Positions 1 to 8,962 of a DNA stretch of 53,953 nucleotides are shown here, one piece after another (the first letter of the stretch is position 1; the number at the start of each line of letters is the position of its first letter). Origin of the DNA: Pseudobutyrivibrio ruminis (GTDB taxonomy: Bacteria; Bacillota; Clostridia; Lachnospirales; Lachnospiraceae). Location of the stretch: NCBI GenBank assembly GCA_015057305.1, contig SVES01000020.1, positions 1 through 53,953 of the forward strand, written 5' to 3'. A model generated the notes under the pieces. That model did not search any database and was not told the DNA's origin. It worked only from the letters and a program-made list of their open reading frames with translations. The translations under genes and the position numbers were made by a program.

Positions 1-13
1 AGGGATTTAAATA

Positions 14-1609
14 ATGGAAGTAGTAAATATGATTGAGGCGAAAATCAAAGGCTTCATTTCGAAACTTACTGATTATCAAAAGTTTGCATTTTATTCTGCA
101 GTAATCCTTGGAATAATAGCTCATGGATTTGCATTATTTAATAGACTATCAGTTCATGATAATAGTCATTGCCTTTTCGCACTAGGTGCTACCTATGAGG
201 TGAATAGATGGGGCTTGGGTATTATTTACAAGCTTCAGGTTTTATCAACAAAGACCTTTTCGCTACCATTATTTAATGGATTACTATCTATCATATTTAT
301 CGCCTGTGCAGCTATGGTTCTTGTTAAGACATTTGACATTAAATCCAAGCTTGTGGCGGCTATCATAGGCGGATTAATGGTAGTATTCCCAATGGTCACC
401 AGTACTTTCTCATTTATGTTTACAACCTGGCCATATTTTATGGGATTATTGTTTGCATTTATGGCAGCTTATACCTTAATCAGAGAAGTATCGGTAAAAA
501 ATGTAATAATCAGTGTAATCTGGCTGACGCTTAGCCTTGGTCTTTACCAAGCATTCCTTGGGGTAGTAGTTACACTGTTCCTTACAAAGATGATGTTTGA
601 CGTAATCGACGGCAAAACAGAATCCATCGTAGACTATGCAAAAGGCGGAGTAATCTATCTAATAGATTTAGGATTAGGATTAGGTCTATGGGCGATTATT
701 GGAAAAGCTTTTAGAACAGTAAAACACATTGAGCTTGAAACATATAAGGGCTGGGATGAAGGATATAATTTGGCAAAGCTACCAGCCAGACTAGCAGAGG
801 CTATTAAGAATTTCCTGACCTTTAGAATGGAAGGAATCAATGCCCTTAGATACCTTAGAATGTTGGCAATGCTTATTTTCGTACTTGCAGTAGTTATGAT
901 TATCATGCTGGTGATTAAATCCAGTGCGAAAGCATCTGTTAAAATAGCAAGTGTGGTTGGCATTATTTTGATTCCAATCGCAATGATGGTAGTATATTTA
1001 TTATCAACAAGCAGTCAGTACAAGGTAAGCACATTAATGGTTTACCCTGAAATTTTTGTTTATCTCATACCGCTTTTGATGTTAGGCAGGTTTGAAGGCT
1101 TTAAAGCAGGCATAATGCAGCTACTTTCAAAATGTGTGTCAGCATTACTAATACTATGTACAGTGGTTGTGACAATAGGCTATGTTTATTTAGATAATGC
1201 GGCATATTTTAAGGCTGCCATATATCAGGAGCAGGCTGTGGCATACATGACAGCACTTTTAGCAAATATCAAATCCACCCCAGGCTTTTCAGATGACCTT
1301 GAGATTGTATTCGTAGGCTTTGGAAATGTAGAAGATGCTACAATAAACGAGGTGGCTGCCAAGGAAGAAATGGATGGGGTGCAGTTGGAGAAATACTACA
1401 ACACACTTGTAGAAATGCTAAACGAAGGTGTTAACATCCAATTCTTAAGAGACCATTTGGGCATAGGTAATGAGAATATGCGTATTGAAGATCCAAATCA
1501 TGATACAGAAGTTTCCGATATGCCTGAGGTAAAGGCTATGCCAGTATATCCAAATGACGGAAGTATACAGATTATTGATGATATGCTTGTGGTAAAAATG
1601 GGAGAGTAG
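14..1609 (+). CDS. GtrII-type integral membrane glycosyltransferase
   Basis: Multi-pass membrane protein of 531 residues that I recognise as the glucosyltransferase GtrII (Glucos_trans_II) type. These enzymes move a sugar from an undecaprenyl-phosphate donor to a surface glycan on the outer face of the membrane. Hydrophobic segments run from about residue 25 to 405, with an acidic loop (H48-D49-N50) after the first one and an RWGLGII stretch near residue 67. The last 120 residues are soluble and end in a DMPEVKAMPVYPNDGSIQ stretch. The gene at 15509-17062 has the same layout, the same RW..GII motif and the same type of C-terminal end (DMPKYPSYGSIK), so the two are paralogues. AGGGA at 1-5 supports the start at 14; ATG 29 is an alternative. 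The actual sugar is unknown. Confidence 0.8.
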   Translation: MEVVNMIEAKIKGFISKLTDYQKFAFYSAVILGIIAHGFALFNRLSVHDNSHCLFALGATYEVNRWGLGIIYKLQVLSTKTFSLPLFNGLLSIIFIACAAMVLVKTFDIKSKLVAAIIGGLMVVFPMVTSTFSFMFTTWPYFMGLLFAFMAAYTLIREVSVKNVIISVIWLTLSLGLYQAFLGVVVTLFLTKMMFDVIDGKTESIVDYAKGGVIYLIDLGLGLGLWAIIGKAFRTVKHIELETYKGWDEGYNLAKLPARLAEAIKNFLTFRMEGINALRYLRMLAMLIFVLAVVMIIMLVIKSSAKASVKIASVVGIILIPIAMMVVYLLSTSSQYKVSTLMVYPEIFVYLIPLLMLGRFEGFKAGIMQLLSKCVSALLILCTVVVTIGYVYLDNAAYFKAAIYQEQAVAYMTALLANIKSTPGFSDDLEIVFVGFGNVEDATINEVAAKEEMDGVQLEKYYNTLVEMLNEGVNIQFLRDHLGIGNENMRIEDPNHDTEVSDMPEVKAMPVYPNDGSIQIIDDMLVVKMGE

Positions 1610-1652
1610 AAATCTAGAAGGATTACTTCTAAACTAGGATTATTATGATATA

Positions 1653-2738
1653 ATGCAAAAGATAAAAATTGTTTCTGATAAGAAATTAATATGTTACTCA
1701 AAAAGCTTTTATCTCTTTGGTAAAGGACCAAGGCTTTATGTGTCAACAGAGCTTGGAGGAGAGGAAGATTATATAGCTACACTTCCAATTAGTACCACTA
1801 GAAAATTTCTAGGTGGAGTAAGGATACTTGCAAGAGCCCTTAGGTTAGAGATTCGCTGCGGTATATTTGTAGACGAATCCACAGCCATTGTGTCTTACCA
1901 TGGTGCAATCTACAAGGTGGATTGCAAAAGAGGGACAGTAGAACTAGAGCACATGTTTAAGCCTGGAATGAATAATCCACTTGCTTTCACAGAGATAAGA
2001 GGAGTAGAAGGCTTTACAGATGGTATTTATTACGGTGAATATTATTTGAACAATGATAGAGACACTGTGAGTGTGTATCGTAGAAATAAAGATGGAACAT
2101 GGACTAGTGTTTACACCTTTAATTCAGGCAGCATTTACCACATTCATACCCTTGTACTGGACCCTGAAAAAGGAATAGTATACATCCTGACAGGAGATGA
2201 TGATTCTGAATCGGCTATATATGAATGTAGAAATGATTTCTCAGAAGTTAAACCGGTAGTGATAGGAAAGCAAGCCTATCGTTCCTGCGTGGCATTGCCT
2301 GGTGCAAAAGGCATGGTCTATACTACGGATACGCCATTAGAGGATAATTATTTATATAATCTAGATTTCGATTCAAAAGAAAAAAAAGAGATCATACCAA
2401 TATCAGGACCAGCCATTTATGGAAAAATCATTTCTAAAAATGAAATGTTGTTTTCTACATCGGTGGAGGCTGACAGCCGTATAAAAGGACTAAGATACCA
2501 GTTCACCAGAAAGCTGGGCGAGGGTGTAAAGGATAGATATACACATTTATACTATGTAAAAATAGAAGAAGAGAGTATAATAGCAAAAGAGATTTTTAAA
2601 GCAAGAAAAGATATATTCCCAATGGGAGCCTGTCAGTTTGGTACAATGATGTTTCCAGCTGGGGATGGTAAATTGGTTTTTACATGCCAATCAGTTCGAA
2701 AATACGATAATAAGACTTTGATGATAGAAGCGCTTTAA
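1653..2738 (+). CDS. Beta-strand-rich protein of unknown function, possibly a beta-propeller
   Basis: I do not recognise this 361-residue protein. It has no signal peptide and no clear membrane segment. The sequence is a series of short strands and turns with repeating patterns such as GIYYGEYYLNND, VYRRNKDGTWTSVY, GIVYILTGDDDSES and GMVYTTDTP, which resemble blades of a beta-propeller, but no textbook WD40 or Kelch signature is visible. It lies between a GtrII enzyme and the DltA-like gene on the same strand with short gaps (43 and 15 nt), so it is probably co-transcribed with glycan genes. A role in glycan binding or modification would be a guess from context. Confidence 0.7.
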   Translation: MQKIKIVSDKKLICYSKSFYLFGKGPRLYVSTELGGEEDYIATLPISTTRKFLGGVRILARALRLEIRCGIFVDESTAIVSYHGAIYKVDCKRGTVELEHMFKPGMNNPLAFTEIRGVEGFTDGIYYGEYYLNNDRDTVSVYRRNKDGTWTSVYTFNSGSIYHIHTLVLDPEKGIVYILTGDDDSESAIYECRNDFSEVKPVVIGKQAYRSCVALPGAKGMVYTTDTPLEDNYLYNLDFDSKEKKEIIPISGPAIYGKIISKNEMLFSTSVEADSRIKGLRYQFTRKLGEGVKDRYTHLYYVKIEEESIIAKEIFKARKDIFPMGACQFGTMMFPAGDGKLVFTCQSVRKYDNKTLMIEAL

Positions 2739-2753
2739 GAAAAGAGATATTCT

Positions 2754-4286
2754 ATGGAATTATTAAAGAGACTAAAAACATATTCAGAGGATAATGCAGA
2801 AAATATAGCTTTCAAGAATGCATATACAGAGGAAAGTATCACGTATGCTCAACTGTGGTTCTATTCTAATAAGATTGCAGAGCATATAGATGCCACTGTA
2901 GCAGATGATAAAAAGCCTATAGTAGTATACGGTCATAAATCGCCGCTTATGCTAGCTACATTTTTGGCTTGTGTTAAGACAGGGCATCCATATTGCCCAG
3001 TGGACATTTCAATGCCAAAGGACAGGCTTTCGGATATAGTTGATGCCTCTGAAACAAAGCTACTTATTGCACTGGAAGACACAGAAGTATCCTGTGAAAA
3101 TAAATTTACATATGATGATATAAAAGAATTTGTTCAGGATGATAATGAGGTGGAAATCTCCGAGGACAGATTTGTAAGTGGCAGTGATGTGTACTACATC
3201 ATTTTCACATCTGGTAGCACAGGAAAGCCTAAGGGTGTAATGATTACCGCTGATTGCTTGGATAACTATCTGTATTGGATGGAATCCATGATGAATCGTA
3301 GCACTGATAGAAAGCATTTGGTATATTTAAATCAGGCTCCATTTTCGTTTGATCTTTCAGTAATGGATACTTATACATCCCTATTTACATGCGGAACCAT
3401 TTGGTCCATGGAAAAGAGATTACAGGAAGACATGGGGCTTATGCATTCAAAGCTTAAGGAAAGTGGTTTGAATGTGTGGGTATCCACTCCATCATTTATG
3501 AATGTATGTCTTTTAAATAAAGAATTTAATGGTGAGAATTTACCAGAATTTACCACATTTTTATTCTGCGGTGAGGTACTTACTAACAAGACTGCTAGGG
3601 AGCTTCAAAAGCGCTTTCCTAAAGCAGAGGTTATAAATACCTATGGTCCTACAGAATCTACGGTAGCAGTTACAGAGGTGGTTATAGATGAGTCTATGGC
3701 AAATTCTGAGCATCCGCTGTCAATTGGGTATGACAAGCCAGGCACTCATATATTCATTATGGATGAAAGCTATACATACCCTGGAAAGCCTGAGGGAGAA
3801 AAGGGTGAGATAGTAATAGCAGGCAATACTGTTGCAGCAGGCTATCTGAATCAGCCTGAGCTTACGGAAGACAAATTCTTCAAGCTATCTACACCTGACG
3901 GAGAAATGTGGGCTTATAAGACCGGTGACGAGGGCTATAAGGAAAATGATTTGCTCTACTACTGCGGTAGAATGGATTTTCAAATAAAGCTGAATGGTTA
4001 CAGAATAGAGCTTGGGGATATTGAAAGTAATATCCTTGAGATGGATGATGTGACCTATTGCGTGGTTCTTCCAATTGAAAAACGCGGGGAGATAAAGGGC
4101 TTGGCAGCATTTGTCACCCTGGACCATGATATAGAGGATGAGTTTGAGTATTCCCAAACTGTAAGAAAATATGTGGGAGAAAAATTGCCTCACTACATGG
4201 TACCTAAAAAGTGTATAGTATTAGAAGAAATGCCAATGACAAACAATGGTAAGGCTGATAGAAGGGCATTAAAGGAAATGCTTTAG
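2754..4286 (+). CDS. AMP-forming adenylation enzyme, DltA-like
   Basis: A 510-residue stand-alone adenylation domain (ANL superfamily), the size of DltA (D-alanine--carrier protein ligase). The P-loop-like motif FTSGSTGKPKG lies at residues 151-161, NTYGPTEST near 295, YKTGDEG near 388 and the C-terminal catalytic lysine in NNGKADRR at K500. Such enzymes activate a carboxylic or amino acid with ATP and load it on a carrier protein. The next gene, 8 nt downstream, is a DltC-like carrier. No DltB or DltD is present; an AAC(3)-like acyltransferase follows instead. I therefore infer that the activated acid is delivered to an amino sugar of the glycan rather than to teichoic acid. The substrate cannot be read from the sequence. 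Confidence 0.88.
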   Translation: MELLKRLKTYSEDNAENIAFKNAYTEESITYAQLWFYSNKIAEHIDATVADDKKPIVVYGHKSPLMLATFLACVKTGHPYCPVDISMPKDRLSDIVDASETKLLIALEDTEVSCENKFTYDDIKEFVQDDNEVEISEDRFVSGSDVYYIIFTSGSTGKPKGVMITADCLDNYLYWMESMMNRSTDRKHLVYLNQAPFSFDLSVMDTYTSLFTCGTIWSMEKRLQEDMGLMHSKLKESGLNVWVSTPSFMNVCLLNKEFNGENLPEFTTFLFCGEVLTNKTARELQKRFPKAEVINTYGPTESTVAVTEVVIDESMANSEHPLSIGYDKPGTHIFIMDESYTYPGKPEGEKGEIVIAGNTVAAGYLNQPELTEDKFFKLSTPDGEMWAYKTGDEGYKENDLLYYCGRMDFQIKLNGYRIELGDIESNILEMDDVTYCVVLPIEKRGEIKGLAAFVTLDHDIEDEFEYSQTVRKYVGEKLPHYMVPKKCIVLEEMPMTNNGKADRRALKEML

Positions 4287-4294
4287 GAGATAAT

Positions 4295-4528
4295 ATGGAA
4301 CAGAAGATATTAGATTTAATCTATGAAGTTTGCGATGATAAAATCATTTATGATAAGCGAGATGTGAATATGTTTGATACAGGCTTGTTAGAATCTATGG
4401 ATTTTATCGAGCTTCTTATGAATATCGAAGAAGAATTTGATATGGAAATTCAGCCAGAAGAAATCAAAAAGGATGAAATGGCTACACCAAACAAGTTGAT
4501 TGCATTTATACAGGCTAGATTAAACTAG
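4295..4528 (+). CDS. Acyl/aminoacyl carrier protein, DltC-like
   Basis: A 77-residue acidic carrier protein. The phosphopantetheine attachment serine is S34 in the segment DTGLLESMDFIELLM, matching the DltC pattern (GLLDSM) more closely than fatty-acid ACP (DSLD). AGGAGA directly after the stop of the adenylation gene and 8 nt spacing indicate translational coupling. It most likely carries the acid activated by the upstream enzyme and hands it to the acyltransferase encoded next. Confidence 0.9.
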   Translation: MEQKILDLIYEVCDDKIIYDKRDVNMFDTGLLESMDFIELLMNIEEEFDMEIQPEEIKKDEMATPNKLIAFIQARLN

Positions 4529-4536
4529 GAGTGTAT

Positions 4537-5484
4537 ATGAAGTTATCATTGATGGAAAAATATGGGATTATAGAGGTTGGTTCTCGCATTATCCTAGATA
4601 GTTTTCCAAACCTAAAGAAAATTGCAAAGAAGATTAGAGCGAAAGAAAGCCACGGCAGCGCATTAGACAAGGATAATGCTAAGATGGACCCTGATATCAG
4701 GCTCAAGTATTACGATAAGCTTAGGGCTGTAATCGCCAAGGATGATGTAGTGTTAATCCATTCATCTATGGATGGGCTGGAGTCTATCGGCATTACTGCT
4801 GAGGACTTTATGAGATTTATGAAATCAATGGTGGAGGAAAAGGGCATTACATTTGTGTTACCATGCTTTCCAATTACAAATCTTCCGTCCAAATCCGGCA
4901 GAATTAGGGCTTATGACCCTAAAAAGACCTTGTGTTGGACGGGAATGCTTCCCAATATGTTCATTGGAGACCGTGATGTGATACGCACATCTTTTCCATA
5001 TAATTCATTGGCTGCTATGGGACCTAAGGCAGAAGAAATGATGTCAAAGGATAAGGAGCAGGACTACGTTTACGACGAGAATAGTGCATGGCATTACTTG
5101 CTAGAGCATGATGCTAAGATACTGTTCTTAGGAGTAAAGGCCAGCAGCTCTAATACCATGGCAATACATGCCATGCCAGATTTCTTAGGTGAGGATTGGC
5201 CGGTACAGAAATGGTACGAAAGACGTACATATAAGGTCAAAATCGATGGCGAGGAATCTGATAGAACAATAATGGTTCAAGCGGATCATTGGTATAAATA
5301 CTGCATGGAAGAACGTACATCAGGCAGGCTGAAGCTTGCTGGAATTCTCAAAGAAGACGATAGCTTGGGCTGCAATTTCGGAGTTATTCAAAGCTCTAAG
5401 GTAATGGTGGAGATTCTTACAGACCTTTGTAGCAGAGGAAAGCTGATGTATATGATACCTAAAAAGTATCTGAGAAAGCGATAA
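4537..5484 (+). CDS. AAC(3)-family N-acyltransferase
   Basis: A 315-residue protein of the aminoglycoside 3-N-acetyltransferase fold (Antibiotic_NAT), which in glycan clusters usually acylates amino sugars and not antibiotics. Family landmarks are HSSMDG at residues 75-80 and RTSFPYNSLAAMG near 148-160. In most members the latter reads RT/RS..HP..S, so the usual His is Phe here, which may mean a different acyl group or a changed active site. ATG 4537 is chosen because AGGAG at 4527-4531 sits 5 nt before it; the GTG at 4531 lies inside that site. Its position right after the adenylation and carrier genes suggests that it takes the acyl group from the carrier (inference). Confidence 0.8.
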   Translation: MKLSLMEKYGIIEVGSRIILDSFPNLKKIAKKIRAKESHGSALDKDNAKMDPDIRLKYYDKLRAVIAKDDVVLIHSSMDGLESIGITAEDFMRFMKSMVEEKGITFVLPCFPITNLPSKSGRIRAYDPKKTLCWTGMLPNMFIGDRDVIRTSFPYNSLAAMGPKAEEMMSKDKEQDYVYDENSAWHYLLEHDAKILFLGVKASSSNTMAIHAMPDFLGEDWPVQKWYERRTYKVKIDGEESDRTIMVQADHWYKYCMEERTSGRLKLAGILKEDDSLGCNFGVIQSSKVMVEILTDLCSRGKLMYMIPKKYLRKR

Positions 5485-5487
5485 GAT

Positions 5488-6699
5488 ATGAAACTTGTAT
5501 TGATAAATGCGGAAAGTGGCAAGGGTGGAGGCCCGGCTACTATCTGTGATGATATATATGCCAATTTCTGTGAGCTGGATGGCAATGAAGCCCTTGTGTG
5601 CTATGGTAGACAGTGCAACGATAATGCATCGGTAAACAGATATAAGATTGGTGGAAAGCTCAGCCTTGGGTGCCATTTGGCAATGACTAGATTGTTTGAT
5701 GCCCATGGTCTAGGCTCAGTTATTGCTACAAAAAAGCTGGTTAGTAAGCTAAAGGAATATAAGCCTGATGTTGTAAATCTTCACAATATCCACGGCTATT
5801 ATATTAACTATAAAATATTATTCAAATACTTAAAAGAAGCAAATGTACCTGTGGTGTGGACATTTCATGATTGTTGGCCTTTTACAGGGCATTGCGCTTA
5901 TTTTGATTTAGCCGGATGCAAGAAATGGCAAACTCATTGTGAGGAATGCCCACAGAAGAGTAGCTATCCCAAGTCTCTATGGCTAGATGCATCTTCTAAG
6001 AATTTTGACAAAAAAAGAATACTATTCACAAGCCTAGGAAAGAATCTGACAATTGTAACTCCATCAGAGTGGTTGGCAAATCTTGTAAAAAAATCTTTCT
6101 TAAAGGATTGTAATATATCGGTTATAAATAACGGAATAGACTTGAATATTTTTAGACCATGCAAGGGGAATTTTAAAAAGGAACATGGCATTGAGGATAA
6201 GCGAATGGTGCTGGCGCTAGCTTCTGAATGGACAGCACGTAAAGGCTTTGACGATATAAAATATTTAGGTCAGCATCTGCCTGATTATTATAAACTTGTG
6301 ATAGTAGGCCTTGCCGAGGAACAGCTGTCAGAAGTTCCAGATAATATTATTGGCATTACAAGGACTGACAATGTGCAGCAGTTAGTAGAGATATATTCAG
6401 AGGCGGATGTGTTTGTAAATGCATCTGTAGAGGATAATTTTCCTACTGTCATTTTGGAGGCTCTCGCTTGCGGTACTCCCGTGGTAACCTACGATACCGG
6501 AGGCTGCAAGGAGGAAATAAATGCCGATTGCGGTATGCTGGTAGAAAAGTACGCCAAAGAAAAATTGACAGGTGCAATACTCATGCTGGGAGCTAAGGAT
6601 GAGGTAAGAGAACAGGCTTGCGTGAAAAAAGCTGAGGATTTTGAAAAGAAAAAGATGTATGACCTTTATAATGAAATTTTTTTTAAAATTTGCAATTAA
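5488..6699 (+). CDS. GT4-family glycosyltransferase
   Basis: A 403-residue cytoplasmic GT-B glycosyltransferase. The N-terminal GKGGGPATIC glycine-rich start, the Cys-rich segment containing DCWPFTGHC and CEECPQKS (near residues 130-155, also seen in WcaC-like enzymes), and the C-terminal donor-binding motif PTVILEALACGTPVV near residue 320 all fit family GT4. It starts 4 nt after the preceding stop, so it is translationally linked to the acylation trio. Donor and acceptor are unknown; it probably adds one sugar to the lipid-linked repeat unit. Confidence 0.88.
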   Translation: MKLVLINAESGKGGGPATICDDIYANFCELDGNEALVCYGRQCNDNASVNRYKIGGKLSLGCHLAMTRLFDAHGLGSVIATKKLVSKLKEYKPDVVNLHNIHGYYINYKILFKYLKEANVPVVWTFHDCWPFTGHCAYFDLAGCKKWQTHCEECPQKSSYPKSLWLDASSKNFDKKRILFTSLGKNLTIVTPSEWLANLVKKSFLKDCNISVINNGIDLNIFRPCKGNFKKEHGIEDKRMVLALASEWTARKGFDDIKYLGQHLPDYYKLVIVGLAEEQLSEVPDNIIGITRTDNVQQLVEIYSEADVFVNASVEDNFPTVILEALACGTPVVTYDTGGCKEEINADCGMLVEKYAKEKLTGAILMLGAKDEVREQACVKKAEDFEKKKMYDLYNEIFFKICN

Positions 6700-6750
6700 A
6701 GGAATAACGATATAAAATAAAATGATTCATTTAGGAAAAGCAGGTAAGAT

Positions 6751-7281
6751 ATGAACGTATTCAAAAGATTATACTTGCAGTTAGCTAGGGGCGGAGTGCT
6801 TCCAATAGATGAGCTTAGGCGCAGAGGAATGACAATCGGTGAAAACTGTTATGTCGGAACAGCAAAGATTGATTACCCTCATGCTTATTTAATCTCTATA
6901 GGAGATAATGTGACTGTAAGTGATGCTAGACTATTAGTTCATGATGCTAGCACGAAAAGAGCACTAGGACACTCTAGGGTAGGACGGATTGATATAGGAA
7001 ATAATGTGTTTATAGGTGCTGATGCTACTGTCCTTCCCAATGTTACAATTGGAGACAATGTGATTGTAGGTGCAGGTTCTGTAGTCACAAAAAATATTCC
7101 TGCTAATAGTGTTGCTGTGGGAAATCCTGCCAGAGTAATTTGCTCATATGATGAATACATAGAAAAAAACAGAAAAATAATGGAAACAAATCCAGTATAT
7201 GATACATATGAAAAGACTCCTGAAGAAATTGATGAAATGAAAGAAGCCTTGAAAAATAATACGATTGGATTTGACATGTAA
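6751..7281 (+). CDS. Hexapeptide-repeat O/N-acetyltransferase
   Basis: A 176-residue left-handed beta-helix (LbH) acyltransferase of the WbbJ/maltose-acetyltransferase type. Hexapeptide repeats run from about residue 50 to 130 ([32 protein letters not shown]), and the end of the helix carries [19 protein letters not shown], the usual acetyl-CoA-site signature. It is preceded by AGGTAAG. It probably acetylates a sugar of the repeat unit. The closeness to wecE makes Fuc4N one possible acceptor, but O-acetylation of another sugar is equally possible. Confidence 0.85.
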   Translation: MNVFKRLYLQLARGGVLPIDELRRRGMTIGENCYVGTAKIDYPHAYLISIGDNVTVSDARLLVHDASTKRALGHSRVGRIDIGNNVFIGADATVLPNVTIGDNVIVGAGSVVTKNIPANSVAVGNPARVICSYDEYIEKNRKIMETNPVYDTYEKTPEEIDEMKEALKNNTIGFDM

Positions 7282-7303
7282 GAATTTGATTAGGAGGATA
7301 AAT

Positions 7304-8437
7304 ATGATTCCATTTAACGTACCACCATTTGTAGGAACAGAAGAAAAATATATACATGATGCCATTTCAAAACGCAAGATTTGCGGCGATGGGGAATACA
7401 CTAAAAAGTGTAATGCGTGGTTAGAAGAAAAGACAGGTGCTTCAAAGGTATTACTTACCACATCCTGTACACATGCTACAGAAATGGCGGCACTTCTTTG
7501 TGACATTAAGCCAGGTGATGAGGTTATTATGCCTTCATTCACCTTCGTATCTACAGCAGATGCATTTGTACTCCGTGGTGCCACAGCTGTATTTGTGGAC
7601 ATCCGCCCAGATACTATGAATATTGATGAAACAAAAATAGAAGCAGCTATCACTGACAAGACAGTAGCAATCGTGCCAGTACACTATGCAGGTGTATCTT
7701 GCGAGATGGATACCATTATGGATATTGCAAAAAGACATAATCTCAAAGTGGTAGAGGATGCTGCTCAGGGCATCATGAGTACATACAAGGGGAAGGCTCT
7801 TGGTACTATAGGTGATTATGGTGCATTCTCATTTCATGAGACCAAGAATTATTCTATGGGGGAAGGTGGAGCCCTCCTCATTAAGGACGAAGAAAATGCA
7901 GAGCTTGCAGAAATTATTCGCGAAAAAGGTACTAATAGAGCAAAATTCTTCCGTGGACAGATTGATAAGTATACATGGGTAGAGGCAGGTTCTTCTTATC
8001 TGCCATCAGAGCTTAATGCTGCATATCTCTACGGACAGCTAGAGCAGGCTGACAAGATTTTTGATGACAGAATGAATTCATGGAATAAGTATTATGAAGC
8101 CTTCAAGGAGCTCGCTGATGCTGGAAAGGTAGAGCTTCCTACTATACCAGAGGGATGTACACACAATGCCCACATGTTCTACCTTAAGTGTAAGGACTTA
8201 GAGGAGCGTACAGCACTTATTAATTTTGCGAAAGAAAATGATATTCTCATGGTATTTCATTACATACCACTTCATTCAGCTCCAGCTGGTAAGAAGTATG
8301 GTCGATTTAGCGGTGAGGATGTTTACACTACAAAGGAAAGTGAACGTTTAGTTAGATTGCCTTTATACTATGGGCTCACAGATGAGGATAGGAAAAAGGT
8401 AATCGATACAGTAAAGGCTTTTTATAATGGAAGATAA
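7304..8437 (+). CDS. wecE: dTDP-4-amino-4,6-dideoxygalactose transaminase
   Basis: A 377-residue PLP enzyme of the DegT/DnrJ/EryC1 family with strong similarity along its whole length to E. coli WecE (RffA), which makes dTDP-Fuc4N from dTDP-4-keto-6-deoxyglucose and glutamate. Shared stretches include VPPFVGTE, KICGDG, GDEVIMPSFTFVSTADAF, PVHYAG and REKGTNR. The PLP lysine is K181 in SFHETKNYS. ATG 7304 follows AGGAGG at 7292-7297; the TTG further upstream (7265) lies inside the preceding gene and has no such site. The dTDP-glucose synthase and dehydratase (RmlA/RmlB) are not in this window, so the precursor must come from elsewhere. Confidence 0.92.
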   Translation: MIPFNVPPFVGTEEKYIHDAISKRKICGDGEYTKKCNAWLEEKTGASKVLLTTSCTHATEMAALLCDIKPGDEVIMPSFTFVSTADAFVLRGATAVFVDIRPDTMNIDETKIEAAITDKTVAIVPVHYAGVSCEMDTIMDIAKRHNLKVVEDAAQGIMSTYKGKALGTIGDYGAFSFHETKNYSMGEGGALLIKDEENAELAEIIREKGTNRAKFFRGQIDKYTWVEAGSSYLPSELNAAYLYGQLEQADKIFDDRMNSWNKYYEAFKELADAGKVELPTIPEGCTHNAHMFYLKCKDLEERTALINFAKENDILMVFHYIPLHSAPAGKKYGRFSGEDVYTTKESERLVRLPLYYGLTDEDRKKVIDTVKAFYNGR

Positions 8438-8948
8438 CAAAAGAATTGAGGGCGCTAGGGTATTCCTAACGCCCATCACTTATGATGATTGTGAAGATTT
8501 TATTAGATGGCGTAATAGTGATTTTATAAAGTCTCACTTCATATACAGAAAAGATTTAACCATAGAAGATCAGAAGAATTGGATTAAGACAAAGGTGGAA
8601 ACTGGCCAGGTGATACAATTTATTATCTGGGATAAAGCGGATAATAAAAAGATAGGTTGTGTCTATATTCAAAAGATAGATATGGATAAAAAAGAAGGAG
8701 AGTTTGGCATTTTGATAGGTGAGGAGTCCTATACTGGAGGAGGACGAGGCACAGAGAGTGCTAAATTAATTAATGAGTACGCTTTCGATAAGGTTGGTTT
8801 GAAAAGGATATACCTTAGAGTGCTGAAGGATAACGGACGGGCTAGAAGAGCTTATGAAAAAGTTGGTTTTCAAATAGAAGATTACGAAGAAAAGCTTGAT
8901 ATAGATGGAGTGGAAACAGATGTTGTTTTCATGTCTATAGTTAAATAG
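8427..8948 (+). CDS. GNAT-family N-acetyltransferase (RimJ/RimL type)
   Basis: A 173-residue GNAT protein with the ITYDDCEDFIRWRNSD start typical of RimJ/PseH-type enzymes and a C-terminal acetyl-CoA segment (LRVLKDNGRARRAYEKVGF, residues about 130-150). Its start overlaps the wecE stop by 11 nt, a strong sign of coupled translation. By analogy with WecD, which acetylates dTDP-Fuc4N in E. coli, it may N-acetylate the WecE product, although by sequence it is closer to RimL/PseH than to WecD. Confidence 0.85.
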   Translation: MEDNKRIEGARVFLTPITYDDCEDFIRWRNSDFIKSHFIYRKDLTIEDQKNWIKTKVETGQVIQFIIWDKADNKKIGCVYIQKIDMDKKEGEFGILIGEESYTGGGRGTESAKLINEYAFDKVGLKRIYLRVLKDNGRARRAYEKVGFQIEDYEEKLDIDGVETDVVFMSIVK

Positions 8949-8962
8949 GGAGTTGTAGATAT

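Noticed and set aside
4537-5484. Aminoglycoside resistance gene
   Set aside because: The family includes resistance enzymes, but the coupling to an adenylation enzyme and carrier protein and the altered RT..HP motif argue for a biosynthetic acyltransferase.
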